34,164 nucleotides of DNA, from positions 23,482,847 to 23,517,010 of the forward strand of contig SSBO01000012.1 of NCBI GenBank assembly GCA_005281725.1, read 5' to 3'. The first letter of the stretch is position 1. Each line of letters starts with the position of its first letter. This DNA is from Wuchereria bancrofti (taxonomy: Eukaryota > Nematoda > Chromadorea > Rhabditida > Onchocercidae). The translations under genes were made by a program, and so were the position numbers. This document shows positions 22,316 through 33,963 of this stretch, in pieces. The notes beneath the pieces are model-generated. The model was not told the DNA's origin. It did no database searches and saw nothing but the letters and a program-made list of their open reading frames with translations.

Positions 22316-24959
22316 ATGACTAAAATTAAAGTAGCAGCTTTTTCTGCTGTAATTGCTTCAATTATTTCAATAACAATTATTTTTGCACAAATACATCAAT
22401 TTTTTGGTTCTGTCACGATGCTGAAATATAAATTAGCCGTTGATATGGATGAATTTATGGTTATGCAAGTAAGTTTATTTTATTAAATATAATTTTTAAT
22501 CAAATTTGAAAATGATTATTATTTTACAGTAATTTTTTTATCTTTCAAATCCATTTCTTTTTTTTTTTCATTTTGGTTCATTGAACATGAAAATGTCATC
22601 ATATTAACCTGACCCACTAAACATATTTGCAATTTAAATTAATTCCAGCAATTTGCAATTTAAATTAATTCCAGCAAACTATATGCAAGAATATTTTTCA
22701 AATTTTAGTAGAAATGATAATAATATATAAAAATGAAAATTTGCATGACAAAAAGAATAAAGTTGAAAATAAAAAAAAAGAAATATTAAAGAGCATTATT
22801 ATATGATCAAATAATTTTTAAAATGTTCATTTTTTTTTCAATTAAAAAAATCTATTTATTAAAAAAAGTTTCTCAAAACAAAAAAAAAAAAAAAATTGTT
22901 ATGAATTTTTTATTGATATATTTTTACTATTTATTACTATTAATTTTTGTTGAAAATTTGCTGATTTTTTTTTTCTTATAAAACATTTCCTTCTGACTAA
23001 TTTTTCTAAATTTTACTAATTTAAGGTTTTACTGATTTCACTAATTTAAGACTAAATTTTAAGGTTTTGACTAATTTTTCAATTTAAATTATATATTTAC
23101 TTAAAATAATAATAATGACAACAATAACAAAATCAAATTATGAGAAAAGGCGACAACATTTAGTGTATGCCAAATTAATTAAACTAACATTTGCAAATGA
23201 TTGAAATGAATGAAACAACAGAAAAAACACTTATAAAATTTTTATAAAATTTGAAAACTATTCAAAAGCTCACAGCTATCCGATTGTATTTGAGCTACAA
23301 AGTATTGTATTTTAATTTAAAATTATTTGAAAGATTGGCTAAATTTAATGTTAGTAAAAATAATAATAATGACAAAATGAATAATTTTGATATTTAATTT
23401 AACCTAAATACTCATATTTAACTTAACCTAAATAACTTTTAAATGTTACATTTGAAATATTCTGTATAGATCACAGAAGTAATAGTCATTAGTTATAATT
23501 TCTTTTTTATTATTTAGCTTCTTCCATTCATTCACTTCAAAAATGCCTCAAAGAAATGCCGCATTTTTCATTTCTAAAAAAACAAAAAAAAAAAAAGTGA
23601 GCCGTATAAATATTTCCAATAAGTTAAAAAGACAATTAATAATTATTAATTAATATAAGCTGTAAATTAATAATTATTAGTATAACTGTAATTATTAATT
23701 AATATAAGCTATAAAATTATATTTGAAATTTAATAATTAATCATAATTAATCATTTAATAATTAATCAGTATAGAAAATGGTATATTTAAAATTTTATAG
23801 GATCAAACTTGGGTGGAATTGCAAGAAGCACGTCTTATACAACCAATGAAACAAAGACGTTTGGTTCGTCAGGTAGCATCGGAAGCGAGATGTAGTAAGT
23901 TTCATGTGAAAAATATTCATATTTCAAATAAACTGCTAATTTCTAAAAAAATTTTTTTTTAATTTAATTTAATTTAAATGAGTAAATTAATTGATTAATT
24001 GTTATAGGCTGTGATACATCGAATCGTTGTCCACCAGGTCCACCGGGTAGACCAGGTATGGATGGAATGGATGGTATGCCTGGTCAACCAGGTTTACCAG
24101 GTGAACCTGGTGTACCAGGAGTTGCTGTATCAGTTAAGCCAATGAAAGAATATGGTACATGCCGTGTATGTCCTCCAGGACCAGCTGGTCATATAGGATA
24201 TCCGGGAACTCCTGGTTCACCAGGACCGCAGGCAATTTTTTTTTTTTTTTTTGCTTTTAATCATTTCCACTGCTGTTCAACAATTTATTTAATTTATTTT
24301 ATTCATTCATATTTCAGGCAAATTTAAAATTGTAAATTCAAACCGGAATTTTTTAACAGTTTGATAAAAAATCATTGTTTACAGGGTACACCTGGAAATG
24401 ATGGCGTTCCGGGCCATCCAGGTCAGCCTGGTCAAATTGGATCACCAGGTGAAAGAGGAGAACCAGGACCAGTTGGTAAAGATGGACCAGTTGGAGCACC
24501 AGGTCGAGAAGGAGTTCGTGGTCTCCCGGGTGCAGCAGGTGAACCGGGTCCACGTGGTCAAATCGGTGCTAAAGGTTTCATGGGTCCACCAGGAAATGCA
24601 GGAAGTCCTGGTGTACAAGGACCGTTGGGACCACCAGGAGATGTTGGACAACCAGGTCAGTCTTTATCACTTTTTTTTTCCAGAAAAAGCCAAGTTTACT
24701 TATAATAGTTTTACTAGCCATATGAATAAACTAGTAATTTTGTTTAATAATTTTCAGCTTCACCAATTAAATTTTTATCATTTTTATCAGTAATTAATAA
24801 ATAAAATTACACCACTCAGGTCAACGTGGTTATGTTGGCGGTCTTGGTGCACCTGGTTTCATGGGTTCACCAGGTGAAGATGGCGGATATTGTCCATGTC
24901 CACATCGACGTACAAGAAAAGTTGTGAAAGTAGCAGCTACCACATCTAAAAAATTGTAA
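22316..24959 (+). CDS. Nematode cuticle collagen
   Basis: Five exons: 22316-22468, 23801-23894, 24008-24231, 24385-24655 and 24820-24959. They join to 293 aa, the usual size for this family. Residues 1-55 form the nematode cuticle collagen N-terminal domain, with a hydrophobic signal-anchor (about 7-30) and a conserved region ending QDQTWVEL. A subtilisin/furin-type site, RRLVR, is at 70-74. Cysteines follow the pattern C82-X-C84-X5-C90, C134-XX-C137 and C272-X-C274. A short Gly-X-Y block starts at G93, is interrupted at about 121-139 ([13 protein letters not shown]), and is followed by 44 unbroken Gly-X-Y triplets (140-271). The tail is short and basic ([10 protein letters not shown]). The product is a secreted, disulphide- and tyrosine-crosslinked cuticle structural protein. 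The Cys spacing recalls the C. elegans DPY-2/7/8/10 furrow collagens as I remember them, so that subgroup is tentative. Intron 3 is GC..AG. Confidence 0.95.
22469..23800 (+). other. Intron 1 of collagen gene
   Basis: 1332 bp, starting GTAAGT and ending TTTTATAG, phase 0. This is long for a collagen intron. It holds a 26-bp direct duplication (22625-22676, unit starting ATTTGCAATT) and an AT-rich segment with repeated ATTAATTAATATAAGCT at about 23640-23715. No coding sequence is seen in it. Confidence 0.85.
24232..24384 (+). other. GC..AG intron 3 of collagen gene
   Basis: The exon ends CCG CAG and the intron begins GCAATTTT. It ends TTGTTTACAG and the next exon begins GGT ACA CCT. Joined this way, Gly-Pro-Gln is followed by Gly-Thr-Pro, keeping the triplet repeat exactly in register. 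No GT donor nearby does the same. Exon strength (CAG before GC) is as expected for functional GC donors. Confidence 0.85.
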
Positions 24960-25138
24960 AAATCAAGTGATAAAGTGATAAGAAACAAATTCATATATCA
25001 ATGTCTAAATATCACAGTTATTGCTATGTTGTGATAAAATGATTGTAAATCAATTTCATTAATGATAAAAAAAAGATAAACTGATTAAAGATCAACCACG
25101 TCATTACTTACGTCATTTCTTCCCTTAGTAATCTTATT

Positions 25139-25290
25139 AAGAGGCGGTATAAAGTCAAATTTAAATTATTAAGAGGCGGTGTAAAGTCAAATTTAAATTA
25201 TTAAGAGGCGGTGTAAAGTCAAATTTAAATTATTAAGAGGCAGCAAAGTTAAATTTAAATTATTAAGAGGCGCTAAAGTCAAATTTAAAG
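25139..25290 (+). repeat. 32-bp tandem repeat downstream of collagen gene
   Basis: Five units of about 32 bp, landmark TTAAGAGGCGG, with GAGG at 25141, 25173, 25205, 25237 and 25267 (spacings 32, 32, 32 and 30). Each ends in AAAGTCAAATTTAAAT or close to it. The last two units have lost bases after GAGGC. The array begins about 180 bp after the collagen stop and lies before the first AATAAA (25339), so it may be in the 3' UTR. Confidence 0.9.
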
Positions 25291-25338
25291 GTATAGAGAA
25301 AAAGTTAATTAATTTAAGGACTGTCTATTTCGAGCAAT

Positions 25339-25344
25339 AATAAA
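25339..25344 (+). terminator. Possible poly(A) signal of collagen gene
   Basis: This is the first AATAAA after the collagen stop codon, 380 bp downstream. Variant signals such as GATAAA lie closer (about 25036 and 25073), so the true end could be nearer. Confidence 0.35.
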
Positions 25345-27699
25345 GAATTGTTTTTCAAATATAAATATTTGAAAATTTTTAATTGGAAAAAGAAAAAATT
25401 TCAAAACATCGGAAAACGAAATAATAAAGGAAATTAAAAAAATTAATTATTAAATAATATTTTAATTGGTAGAAAGAAAAAATTTTACTCTTTCTTTTTT
25501 CTTATCTCTTAATAAAATGATTTGCTTTTTTTTTTTTTTTATTTTCAAAAGTATAATAAATTTATTTTATTAGTGAACGAAAAGGAAGGAAAAAATATTT
25601 AAACATATCATAAAAAGAAAAATTATTGCATAATGAACGATCAAATGATTGAATTTAATTGTTAAATAATATTTAATTAACAAAAAGAAAAAGACAATAA
25701 ATGAATAATTGCTAATTTCCTCTATAATAAATTATGAAATATTAAAATGCTATATAATATATTATAAATAATGACAAATTAACTTCAAATGTAATTCCAT
25801 AATTGATATTTTTTTATGAATAAATTATTCAAAATGAAATATTGAAACATTATCATTTTTTTTGAAATTTCCTTTTAAATAATTTTCAAGTTCCCATAGA
25901 AAAATCAAATCATTTTGACATATTTTATAAAATACAATCAATAACAATAAAATGTTGTAATTATCTTCTTTTTTTTTTTTTTTTTTGAAATATTGAAAAA
26001 AAAAAAGAAAGGATTTTATTCTTTATTCGATTACTTAATGCATTTGTACTTTGAAGGACATTTTTTCTTTTAAATTTATATTTTCATCTTTTCATACTTT
26101 ATATAGTTCCATGCGCAAATGACACAGCGTCAATTCATTCCGGTCAATCGTTATGTCGCATGAATATTTGCAATTGATTAATTGTTGATCGAAAATTAAA
26201 CTATTTCATTCCTAAATCTATATTGCAAAATTATTTGAAAATAAAAATAGTTTGCTGATATGATAATAGTAGCTCAAAAAAGATTATTTGAGATTTATTT
26301 AGTGATAAATTATTTGATTATAGAACAAAAATATAATTTAATTTTTTTCCTTCCAAAAAAGAAATGAAATGAATTTTAATTTGTAATTTAAATAAAAATT
26401 GAAGTACTGCATAGATTAAGCTGTTTCAAAGATTTGATAATATTTGATAACACATATGATATGATATGATATATTAGCAAATTTAATTCATTAAAACAGA
26501 CATAAAGTTGTGCCACGAATTGTTATAAAAGTTTATAAAATATTCAAAAGTTCAACTATTCGTTACTATGAAACGTGAGAGAAACGTGAATGAAACGTAA
26601 GTGAAAATTTGATGAAAACAATCTAGAAAAACTAGCATAAAAAATGAAAATAAGTAAACAATTTATTGTTATATTATTAAGAGTTCTCTGTTATGTGAAT
26701 AACATAATTTTCATTAAAAGTGTTGCTGCAAAAAGTTTTAAAATTAAAATTATAATTTATAATTTAAATTTCGTATTTATTAGAATTAAATTTGTGAAAC
26801 GAAATAAAATAGCAAACAAATTCGCACATATGGAAAATGAATGCATTACCAGTTAGATTAATAGTTACTCTAATGTGATGTCCCATTTTCGGACTTTCAA
26901 ATTTTTAGTCTTGTCATCCGGTAAAAATGAAATGCACTATTTTCAGGCAAAATTTTAAATCTCATCAACCGGTGCTATTATAATTTAACAAATAGAACAG
27001 TAATTTTATGTTAAAATTATCTAAAATTGCTATGTTTTAAAAAAAAAAAGTTAATTTAAATTGAAATTAATTGTATATTTAATAAATAATAGTTTAATTA
27101 TGTACAAAGTAATTTATAAATTTTTTTTAAACTAAAATTACTTTCGATATTTCAAAATTCTTTACACAAATTCTTTTTATTGTTTACATTTTAAATAAAT
27201 TGTTCTCAGTTAAGGCTTTTGCAATTCGAATTCCTTTCATTGAAATCATTTGAGCAATATTAATTCCATTTCTTATCATTTCATCCATTCATTCATGAAT
27301 TCAATTCCTAAAATTAATTCCATTAAAAAATTATTTGCGAATAATGTAAACAAATAAATAATAAAATTGTTTAATCGAATTATTCATTCATTGATTTATT
27401 TAATAATAATACTAATATATACGATTTCTTTTTATCCTAGTAAATATATTCCAATAAAAATAAAATTTTACTCCCAAAAAAAGGAAAAAAATTTTGTTTC
27501 CAAAAAATTTAATTTGTTTCGTAAATATTACCAATGTTTATTTTGGTTAATCACCAACGAAAAAAAAAAAAACCATTTAGTTTGAGAATTTTTTCATTCA
27601 AATATTTTATATTTTAATGTCTATTTATCGTGTGCTAATATTTGCTACCGATTGGTACAATTTATTTCTTGCTTTTTGCTTACTTTAACATTCTTTGCA
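25345..27699. other. AT-rich intergenic stretch
   Basis: No gene is supported. A 70-codon frame at 26644-26856 has a hydrophobic N-terminus but AT-driven composition. A three-copy 11-bp repeat of GAAACGTG lies at 26570-26602, just before it. The remainder is A/T-rich with homopolymers. Confidence 0.55.
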
Positions 27700-28345
27700 T
27701 GTTTACTTCCTTTTTTTTTTGTTTATTTTCAAATTTTCCTTTTTTTTTCTGGAAAAAAATTAATTTTTTTTGCATTTATTCAAGATTTTATTTATTCAAT
27801 AATTTTCACATTTATAAAATGCAAAATATTATTTTCCATTTCTTTTTTATTTTAATTTTTCCATTTTTTTTGTCTAAAAAAGATTTTATTATATAAAAAA
27901 AGACTTTTTTGGATGTTTACTTTCCTTTTTTTTGTTTATTTTCAAATTTTCCTTTTTTTTCTGGAAAGAAATTAATTTATTTTGCATTTATTCAAGATTT
28001 TATTTATTCAATAATTTTCACATTTGTAAAATGCAGAAAATTATTTTTCATTTCTTTTTTACTTTATTTCTTTCCATTTTTTTAAAAGATTTTATTATCA
28101 TATAAAAAAAGACTTTTTTGGATGTTTACTTCCTTTTTTTTGTTTATTTTCAAATTTTCCTTTTTTTCTGGGAGAAAAAGAAATTAATTATTTTGCATTT
28201 ATTCAAGATTTTATTTATTCAATAATTTTCACATTTGTAAAATGCAGAAAATTATTTTTCATTTCTTTTTTACTTTATTTCTTTCCATTTTTTTTTTTTC
28301 TAAAAAAGATTTTATTATCATATAGAAAAAAGCTTTTTAATCTTT
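27700..28345. repeat. ~210-bp tandem repeat, 3 copies
   Basis: Units start TGTTTAC at 27700, 27914 and 28123 (spacings 214 and 209 bp). Each runs through T-rich sequence, a TGCATTTATTCAAGATTTTA block and an AAGATTTTATTAT block, and ends near AAAAAAGACTTTTTTGGA. Copies differ mostly in T-run lengths. It is non-coding; the open frames here are Phe-rich by-products. Confidence 0.9.
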
Positions 28346-28554
28346 TTTTTTTTACAATTGAAATTATTTATAGAAAAAAAAGAAGAGAAGAGGGAATAAA
28401 AAAGAATTTGACAAATAATTTTGTAACTATTAAATATTATTTTGAAATATTTTTCTCTCTTTTTAACTTAGAAAAAAAAAAGAAATAAAAGAAATATGGA
28501 AAATTTTTTTGGACATTTTGAGATGAAAATTTGTTTGATGATATGTTTTATTGA

Positions 28555-28755
28555 TGCATAAAAATGGACGATGCTATGAAAGAGGGAGGAAAAATGGATG
28601 GCTATTGCTAGAAGGACAGAAGATTGTCAACTGTCACAGAAATATGTGATTTACCTGTTACAGGTATACACACAACTTCATGGCAAATAATAGGAACACT
28701 GGGTGAGGATGTGATCAGTACAGGTGGAATATAATTGGACGTATTAAAATATCAT
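28555..28755. other. Balanced-composition island, possible exon
   Basis: About 200 bp of roughly 40% G+C by eye between two T-rich repeat arrays. On the - strand a frame is open from about 28755 to a stop near 28610 and reads through PPVLITSSPSVPIICHEVV and IPVTGKSHISVTVD. On the + strand another frame is open over much of the same bases, after a TAG near 28611, to a TAA near 28732 (GIHTTSWQIIGTLGEDVIS). A splice-like ACAG|GTAAAT lies on the - strand, and TTACAG and ACAG|GTGG on the +. I recognise no family. It may be an exon, a conserved regulatory element or an old gene fragment. It contains the near-palindrome ACCTGT-T-ACAGGT at about 28656-28668. Confidence 0.35.
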
Positions 28756-28810
28756 CATTTGCTTACCTTTCTCATCCTAAAATACTTTTTTCATTCTATC
28801 TTGTTTTATT

Positions 28811-29230
28811 GTCATTATTATTATTATTATTACCATCAATATTAGTATTGCTATTGTTGTTGTTATTGTTATTATTATTGTTGTTATTATTATTATTATT
28901 AATTGTTACCATTATTATTACTATCATTATTATTATTATTGCTATTGTTATTATTATTACTAATTATTACTATTATTATTAATATCACTATTATTATTGC
29001 TATTGTTATTATTATTACTAATTATTACTATCATTATTAATATCACTATTATTATTGCTATTGTTGTTATTATTACTAATTGTTACTATCATTATTAATA
29101 TCACTATTATTGTTGCTATTGTTATTATTATTACTAATTATTACTATTATTATTAATATCACTATTATTATTGCTATTGTTATTATTATTACTAATTATT
29201 ACTATTGTTATTATTAATATTATCCTTACT
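28811..29230. repeat. (ATT)n-type tract with 58-bp higher-order unit
   Basis: The region is degenerate ATT/GTT/ACT triplets throughout. From 28981 a clear 58-bp unit starting AATATCACTATT repeats at 28981, 29039, 29097 and 29155. Single-base variants (GTT for ATT, ATC for ATT) are shared or private between units, showing that the expansion occurred by whole 58-bp units after the triplet tract had diverged. Confidence 0.9.
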
Positions 29231-30930
29231 AGTTTTTTTTTTTTTTTTTTGTTATTACCTTTATAATTACAAATCGTTTTGTCAAGGTAACAAAAAGAGA
29301 AATTGATATATCATTTTAGCATCAGAGAAAAAAACAAACTAAACAGTAATATTGTTGTTATTATTATTTCATAAAATATAAACAATTTATGAAACAAACA
29401 ATTTTTTCCTTTGAAATTAATTTGTCATTTTTATTAACAATTTTTTTTCAAAAAAAAAGTTTATTTTTTATTGTTCCAAAAATTGATTAATTCAAAAAAT
29501 TATTTTGCTAAAATAAGAAAATGGGAATTATTTTCTTCCTAATAATTTATTAATTATAATTTTTTTCCTTAAAAAAAAAAAAAGAATTGCAACATTAATT
29601 GCCTAATTAGACGCGGAAAATTAACAGACATTTGCAAAATTCAATAAAAGTTTAGCAATTATTTAATTTTTAAAATTTTCAGCGCATGAAATCTTTGTCG
29701 CCTTAGTCAAAAAAAAAAAAAACTTTCAATTTTATTAAATAATAATTTACTCTTTAAAAAGTGATAATATTATGAAAAGTGCATAAATTTCAATTTTCAA
29801 TTTTTTTTTTTCTTCCTTTTTCCATACAAATATTGTTGATAATTATTACATTTGAAAAAGCAATCATTTATTAAATGAGATGAACCATACGAAAATTTAA
29901 AATTATTTCAAAATCAATAATTTTTTTTTTTTTTGTCATTTTAATTGTAAAATGAAACAGTGCAAAAATTTTTTGAAAATAGTAAAATGTAATTATCATC
30001 ATTACTTATACTTATTGAAATGAATCAAATCATATTTCATGCTAAATAATTCTATTAGCAAACTGGAAATCTTTTTTTTTTTTTTAAAAAATGGAAAAAG
30101 TTTTAAATAAATTCATTCTTTACTCTGTCTATAATCATCATTTATCGTTTGCTTAACAGAATCAAATTTTCATAAAATTTTAATTTAATAAATTTGTAGA
30201 ATAATTTAATAAATGTATCAAAATTTTTAAATTATTTTAAAAAATGAACATTTTTTTTGCAATTTGTTTACAAAATTAAATAAACCGAAAAATTTTCAAA
30301 ATACCAAAATGTTTTATAAATTTCTATACTAACAAGTGCAATTTCTTATTTTATTTGCATTTTAATTACTATTTCTAAATTGTAGTTGAATTTGTTGAAA
30401 ATGACAAAAAAAAGAAAAGAAAAAAATGCTTAAAAAGTATTTTCTGTCAACACAGTAATCTTTTGAGAGAGAAAAAAAAAAGAGAAAGTTGTTTTATTTG
30501 TTTTCTCCATTTTGTCTCCTTTTCTTTCTCTGTCTCTCCCTCTCTCTCCCTCTCTCTCTCTCTTCAACAAATGACAATTTGGGCGAATATAAAAAATAAT
30601 CCTTAGCAGAATTTTTGTATAATTGAAACGAACAAATTGTCAATTGTCAATATAATACTTACAAGTTCTTTTTTTTTTTCGTTTTGTTATTTACCTATAA
30701 ATTATTTAAAATTGTCACAGCTAATTAAGCAGTAGTTTTTAAATTTAAAAAATTTCATAAATTATTAGTTGTTGGTTATAGCATAATAAAAAGTTTATTT
30801 ATAAAACTTTTTTTTTTCTTTTTTTATAAAAATATCTGTAAATTATCTGTGATTATTATAATTATTAATTAATGATTTTTAATTTTTAGTTTACTAAAAA
30901 TTTTATCCAACTATTTTAAATTAATTTGTT
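29231..30930. other. AT-rich region upstream of intermediate filament gene
   Basis: No gene is seen. It contains homopolymers, a pyrimidine tract of TCTC/CCTC type at 30516-30564 about 450 bp before the start codon, and T-rich sequence. The promoter presumably lies in the right-hand part, but no specific element was recognised. Confidence 0.55.
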
Positions 30931-30940
30931 AATATTTCAG
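30931..30940 (+). promoter_or_regulatory. Probable 3' splice or trans-splice acceptor before IF gene
   Basis: AATATTTCAG sits 64 nt upstream of the intermediate filament start codon, after a T-rich stretch. It resembles the nematode TTTCAG acceptor and could receive a spliced leader or end a 5' UTR intron. The sequence alone cannot say which. Confidence 0.45.
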
Positions 30941-31004
30941 ATTCTGGAAATTTTAACATTCACGTTGATTGACTGCTTCGTTCATTTTGTTAAAATAAGA
31001 AATT

Positions 31005-31131
31005 ATGTCATTTGTTTCTGCGCCAATGTCACGTCAACCTCTTGGTGGACGTTTACGTGAATCAAGTGGTAATTTTAAACTATATTTATTAATTGAATTT
31101 AATTTTGCTCATTCATTAATTTCCATTTAAT

Positions 31132-31165
<34 letters not shown>

Positions 31166-33963
31166 AGAAAAAAACAGAAATGATTATTTGATTGTTTTAT
31201 AAATTAATGTCCTAGCAATTAATAGCTAAGCTAATACTATACCATTAAATTAGCTAACAAACTGTTTACCTCATAGTAAAATATAAAATTTTTTTTTTTT
31301 TTCAATCAACAAAAAAAAAAAAGAAAAACTTTTAAAATATATTTTGATAAAATAATAAAATTGTTAAATGCAAATTTAAAACTGATGATAAAATTGTTTA
31401 TTATTTTATTTTAGTTACAAATGGTCGTACCATAAAATTTTTCACAGAAGTTGGATCAACAACATCGTTGACAAGTGGTACCGGAATGTTAAGTGCATCA
31501 CCATTTGGACAAAATGCTGCGTCAACTATACGTGACAGTCGTGAACGTGAAAAAAAAGAAATGAGCGATTTGAATGATCGTTTAGCTACTTATATTGAAA
31601 AAGTAAATTAAGTAATTTTGAAAAATATTGTAGTTTTGTAAAATTGAATTGAAAATATCATTATATTAATTTATCAACAAAAAAAAAAAATTTAATAAAT
31701 TTCATTTAATCAAATAAATTTTTTGATTCATTTTAATGCTTAATAGTAGTTAAATTTTATAATGATAAAAAACTATAACAATTAAATAGTTTTATCTAAA
31801 ATTTAATTTTTATATTCTTTTTATATTAGCCTGTTTAGATTGATATAAAAATTGATTTAAATATTATTTCATATTCTACCAATTGTCATAAATTCACTTA
31901 TTTACTAAATTACTTAATGGCTATTTGCTAATTTATTCGTTTTTTTTTTCTTACTTTTTGAAAATTTCAAAATTTGTATCAATAAGTAAACAATAAGTAA
32001 GTAACATAAATGGATAAGAATAAATAATTGTTAACTAAAAGAGAAAAAAAGTTAAGTAGCAAATTTTGTATTAAAATTTTGATTTAAGTATACAATATAA
32101 ATTTACGATGCTATTTGTAAATTATAATTTTAGACTGAATTTATGAAAAAAGGAAATTATGGAAAAAAAAATTTAATTATGAAAAAAAAGAAACAATACG
32201 CTAAAATGATTTTTTTTTAAAAAAAAAAAATAAATAAACAAAACAAAAAAATAAAAAACAAATCAGTTTTTTTTTACATAATTTATCATTTACTCTTGAA
32301 AACAAACAATTATGAAAAAAAAAAAGAAACAATAGGTTAAAATAATTTCTTGGCATTAATTTTGAATTGGAAAATTTACGAGAAAAGAAAGAAAAAAAGA
32401 ATTTATTTTTTCTGTCTTCATTTCATTATAATATCAAAAATTTTAACATTTTCAAAAGAAAAAAAAAAATTAAAATTTCAAAACTTCTACTTTTCTTTAT
32501 TCAAAAGAAAAATAAGTAAGTAATCATTTTCAATATAAAATAAACAAATTAGTAACTCAACTCCTAATTAGTTTGCAAGTAACAATTAACAACGGACAAA
32601 AATGCTACTAACTAAATTATTTATGCAATAATACTTCATAAATTAATAAGTAATACTTTATTAAAGTTATAAACAGATTAATTTGTACTGAAGAAGTTAA
32701 TTCTAAGTATAATTATTAAGTACTACAATACATGCTACTATTTAAGTAATTGAATTAATTAAATTACTCTTAAATTGTTTACATTTTGAAGTGAATCACA
32801 AGCAAAATAATGAAATCGTAAAAAAAAAAATACTACTTAAGTTTTATCTTTGTGTAGTGCAAATGAAATATAAAAAACTATATTAGTTCAAAAATTCTAA
32901 TGTATTTATAAAATTTAAATACTTTAAGATAAAATACAAAAAATCATAAATGAAAAATCAAACTTTCATTTAGTTTTTCAATTTTTCCAATGTAATTTAT
33001 CAAATATTTTATAAATAAGATTAAGACAAAGATCATTTAATAATAATAATAATAGTAATAATAATAATAATAATAATATCAATTTAAACAAAAATATTTA
33101 AAGGTTCGTTTTTTGGAAGCGCAAAATCGAAAATTAGCGGCGGATTTGGATCTTCTTCGTGGAAAATGGGGAAAAGATACATTTAATATAAAAAAAATGT
33201 ATGAAGGAGAAATTTCGGTAAAAACTTTCAATCTTATTTTCATAAATTTTCTTAATCGATTTTAAAATTTGATATCAAAATTTTCTTAATCGATTTTAAA
33301 TTTTGATATCATTGAACTATAACGTATAAAGTGTAAAGATCAGTGGAAGCTTAAGGAAAAATCAACATTTTTTTCTTTTTTTTATTCAAATTTTTAAAGT
33401 TTAATTATTCAAAATATGATAGCATAAATTTTAGGATGCACGTAAATTAATTAATGAAACAATAAAACAACGTAATGATTTGGAAAAGCAAATTCGTAAA
33501 ATGCAAGATGAATTATCCGACTATCGTAAGAGGTCAATTGCCATGAATGTATCAAATCATTTATCCAATTTTTTTTTTCTAATTTTTTCTATTTTAAGTA
33601 AATTCTTTTTTTAAATTTTTTTGAAAAAAATTTTTTTTCAAACTTCTCAGTGACAATTTAATTTTACTATTAATATTGAATTTTATTTGCTAATGATTCA
33701 TTTTACACATTTATTAGCAGCTAACAAAACATTTCTAATAAATTTGTTTGTTGCGAATTTTATCAAAATGTCGCAGATATGATGAAGCATTACGATTACA
33801 CAGTATGGATCGTAAGAAAATTGACGAAATGTTTTCACAGCTTTCGCAAATTGAAGCTGAAATTAACGCATTGCGACGTCGCATTACAGAATTGGAAGAA
33901 GAAGTGATGCGTATTAAAAAAGAAAATCAACGATTATTGGGTGAATTGCAACGAACACGAACT
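31005..33963 (+). CDS. Cytoplasmic intermediate filament protein (5' part, continues off the right edge)
   Basis: Exons 31005-31068, 31415-31602, 33104-33217, 33435-33532 and 33777-33963 join in frame to 217 aa. The final donor ACT|GTTTGT at 33964 leads to exons outside the window. The head (about 1-65) is Ser/Thr/Gly-rich. The rod begins near [15 protein letters not shown]; the helix-initiation motif of coil 1[20 protein letters not shown] (74-92), spans the exon 2/3 junction. Coil 1B follows with heptad-rich segments ([56 protein letters not shown]). Known of the family: these proteins form 10-nm filaments, in nematodes mainly in epidermis, pharynx and intestine. The head/coil 1A junction ([13 protein letters not shown]) resembles the C. 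elegans IFA group, but the paralogue is not certain. Full-length members are usually 500-600 aa, so over half is missing. Confidence 0.93.
31132..31170. repeat. GA tract in intron 1 of IF gene
   Basis: A GAGA tract followed by GAAA repeats inside the 346-bp first intron (31069-31414). It is a simple repeat of the type also seen near 15007, 16365, 17385 and 21100. Confidence 0.85.
31603..33103 (+). other. Intron 2 of IF gene
   Basis: 1501 bp, GTAAAT..TTAAAG, phase 0. It interrupts the coil 1A motif between IEK and VRFLEAQN. It contains an (AAT)n microsatellite at 33039-33079 close to the acceptor, which has a weak pyrimidine tract (AAAATATTTAAAG). No other coding sequence is seen. Confidence 0.85.
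33244..33311. repeat. 34-bp direct duplication in intron 3 of IF gene
   Basis: The segment AAATTTTCTTAATCGATTTT occurs at 33244 and 33278 in tandem, followed each time by an AAATTTGATATC-type end. It is non-coding. Confidence 0.85.

Noticed and set aside
24353..24651. Open frames on - and in other + frames over collagen exon 4
   Set aside because: Shadows of the Gly-X-Y coding repeat. The + frame with unbroken triplets is clearly the real one.
26644..26856. 70-codon frame on + with signal-like N-terminus
   Set aside because: AT-driven Ile/Lys/Asn composition, no Kozak-like or splice context and no recognisable family. It is noted only because of the phased motif upstream.
27642..27896. Phe-rich open frames of 84 and 67 codons on +
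   Set aside because: They fall in the T-rich ~210-bp tandem repeat, and the reading frames are not kept between copies.
16215..33963. Operon of the three + strand genes
   Set aside because: Gaps of 2.3 kb and 6 kb are far larger than nematode operon spacing, and the products are unrelated.
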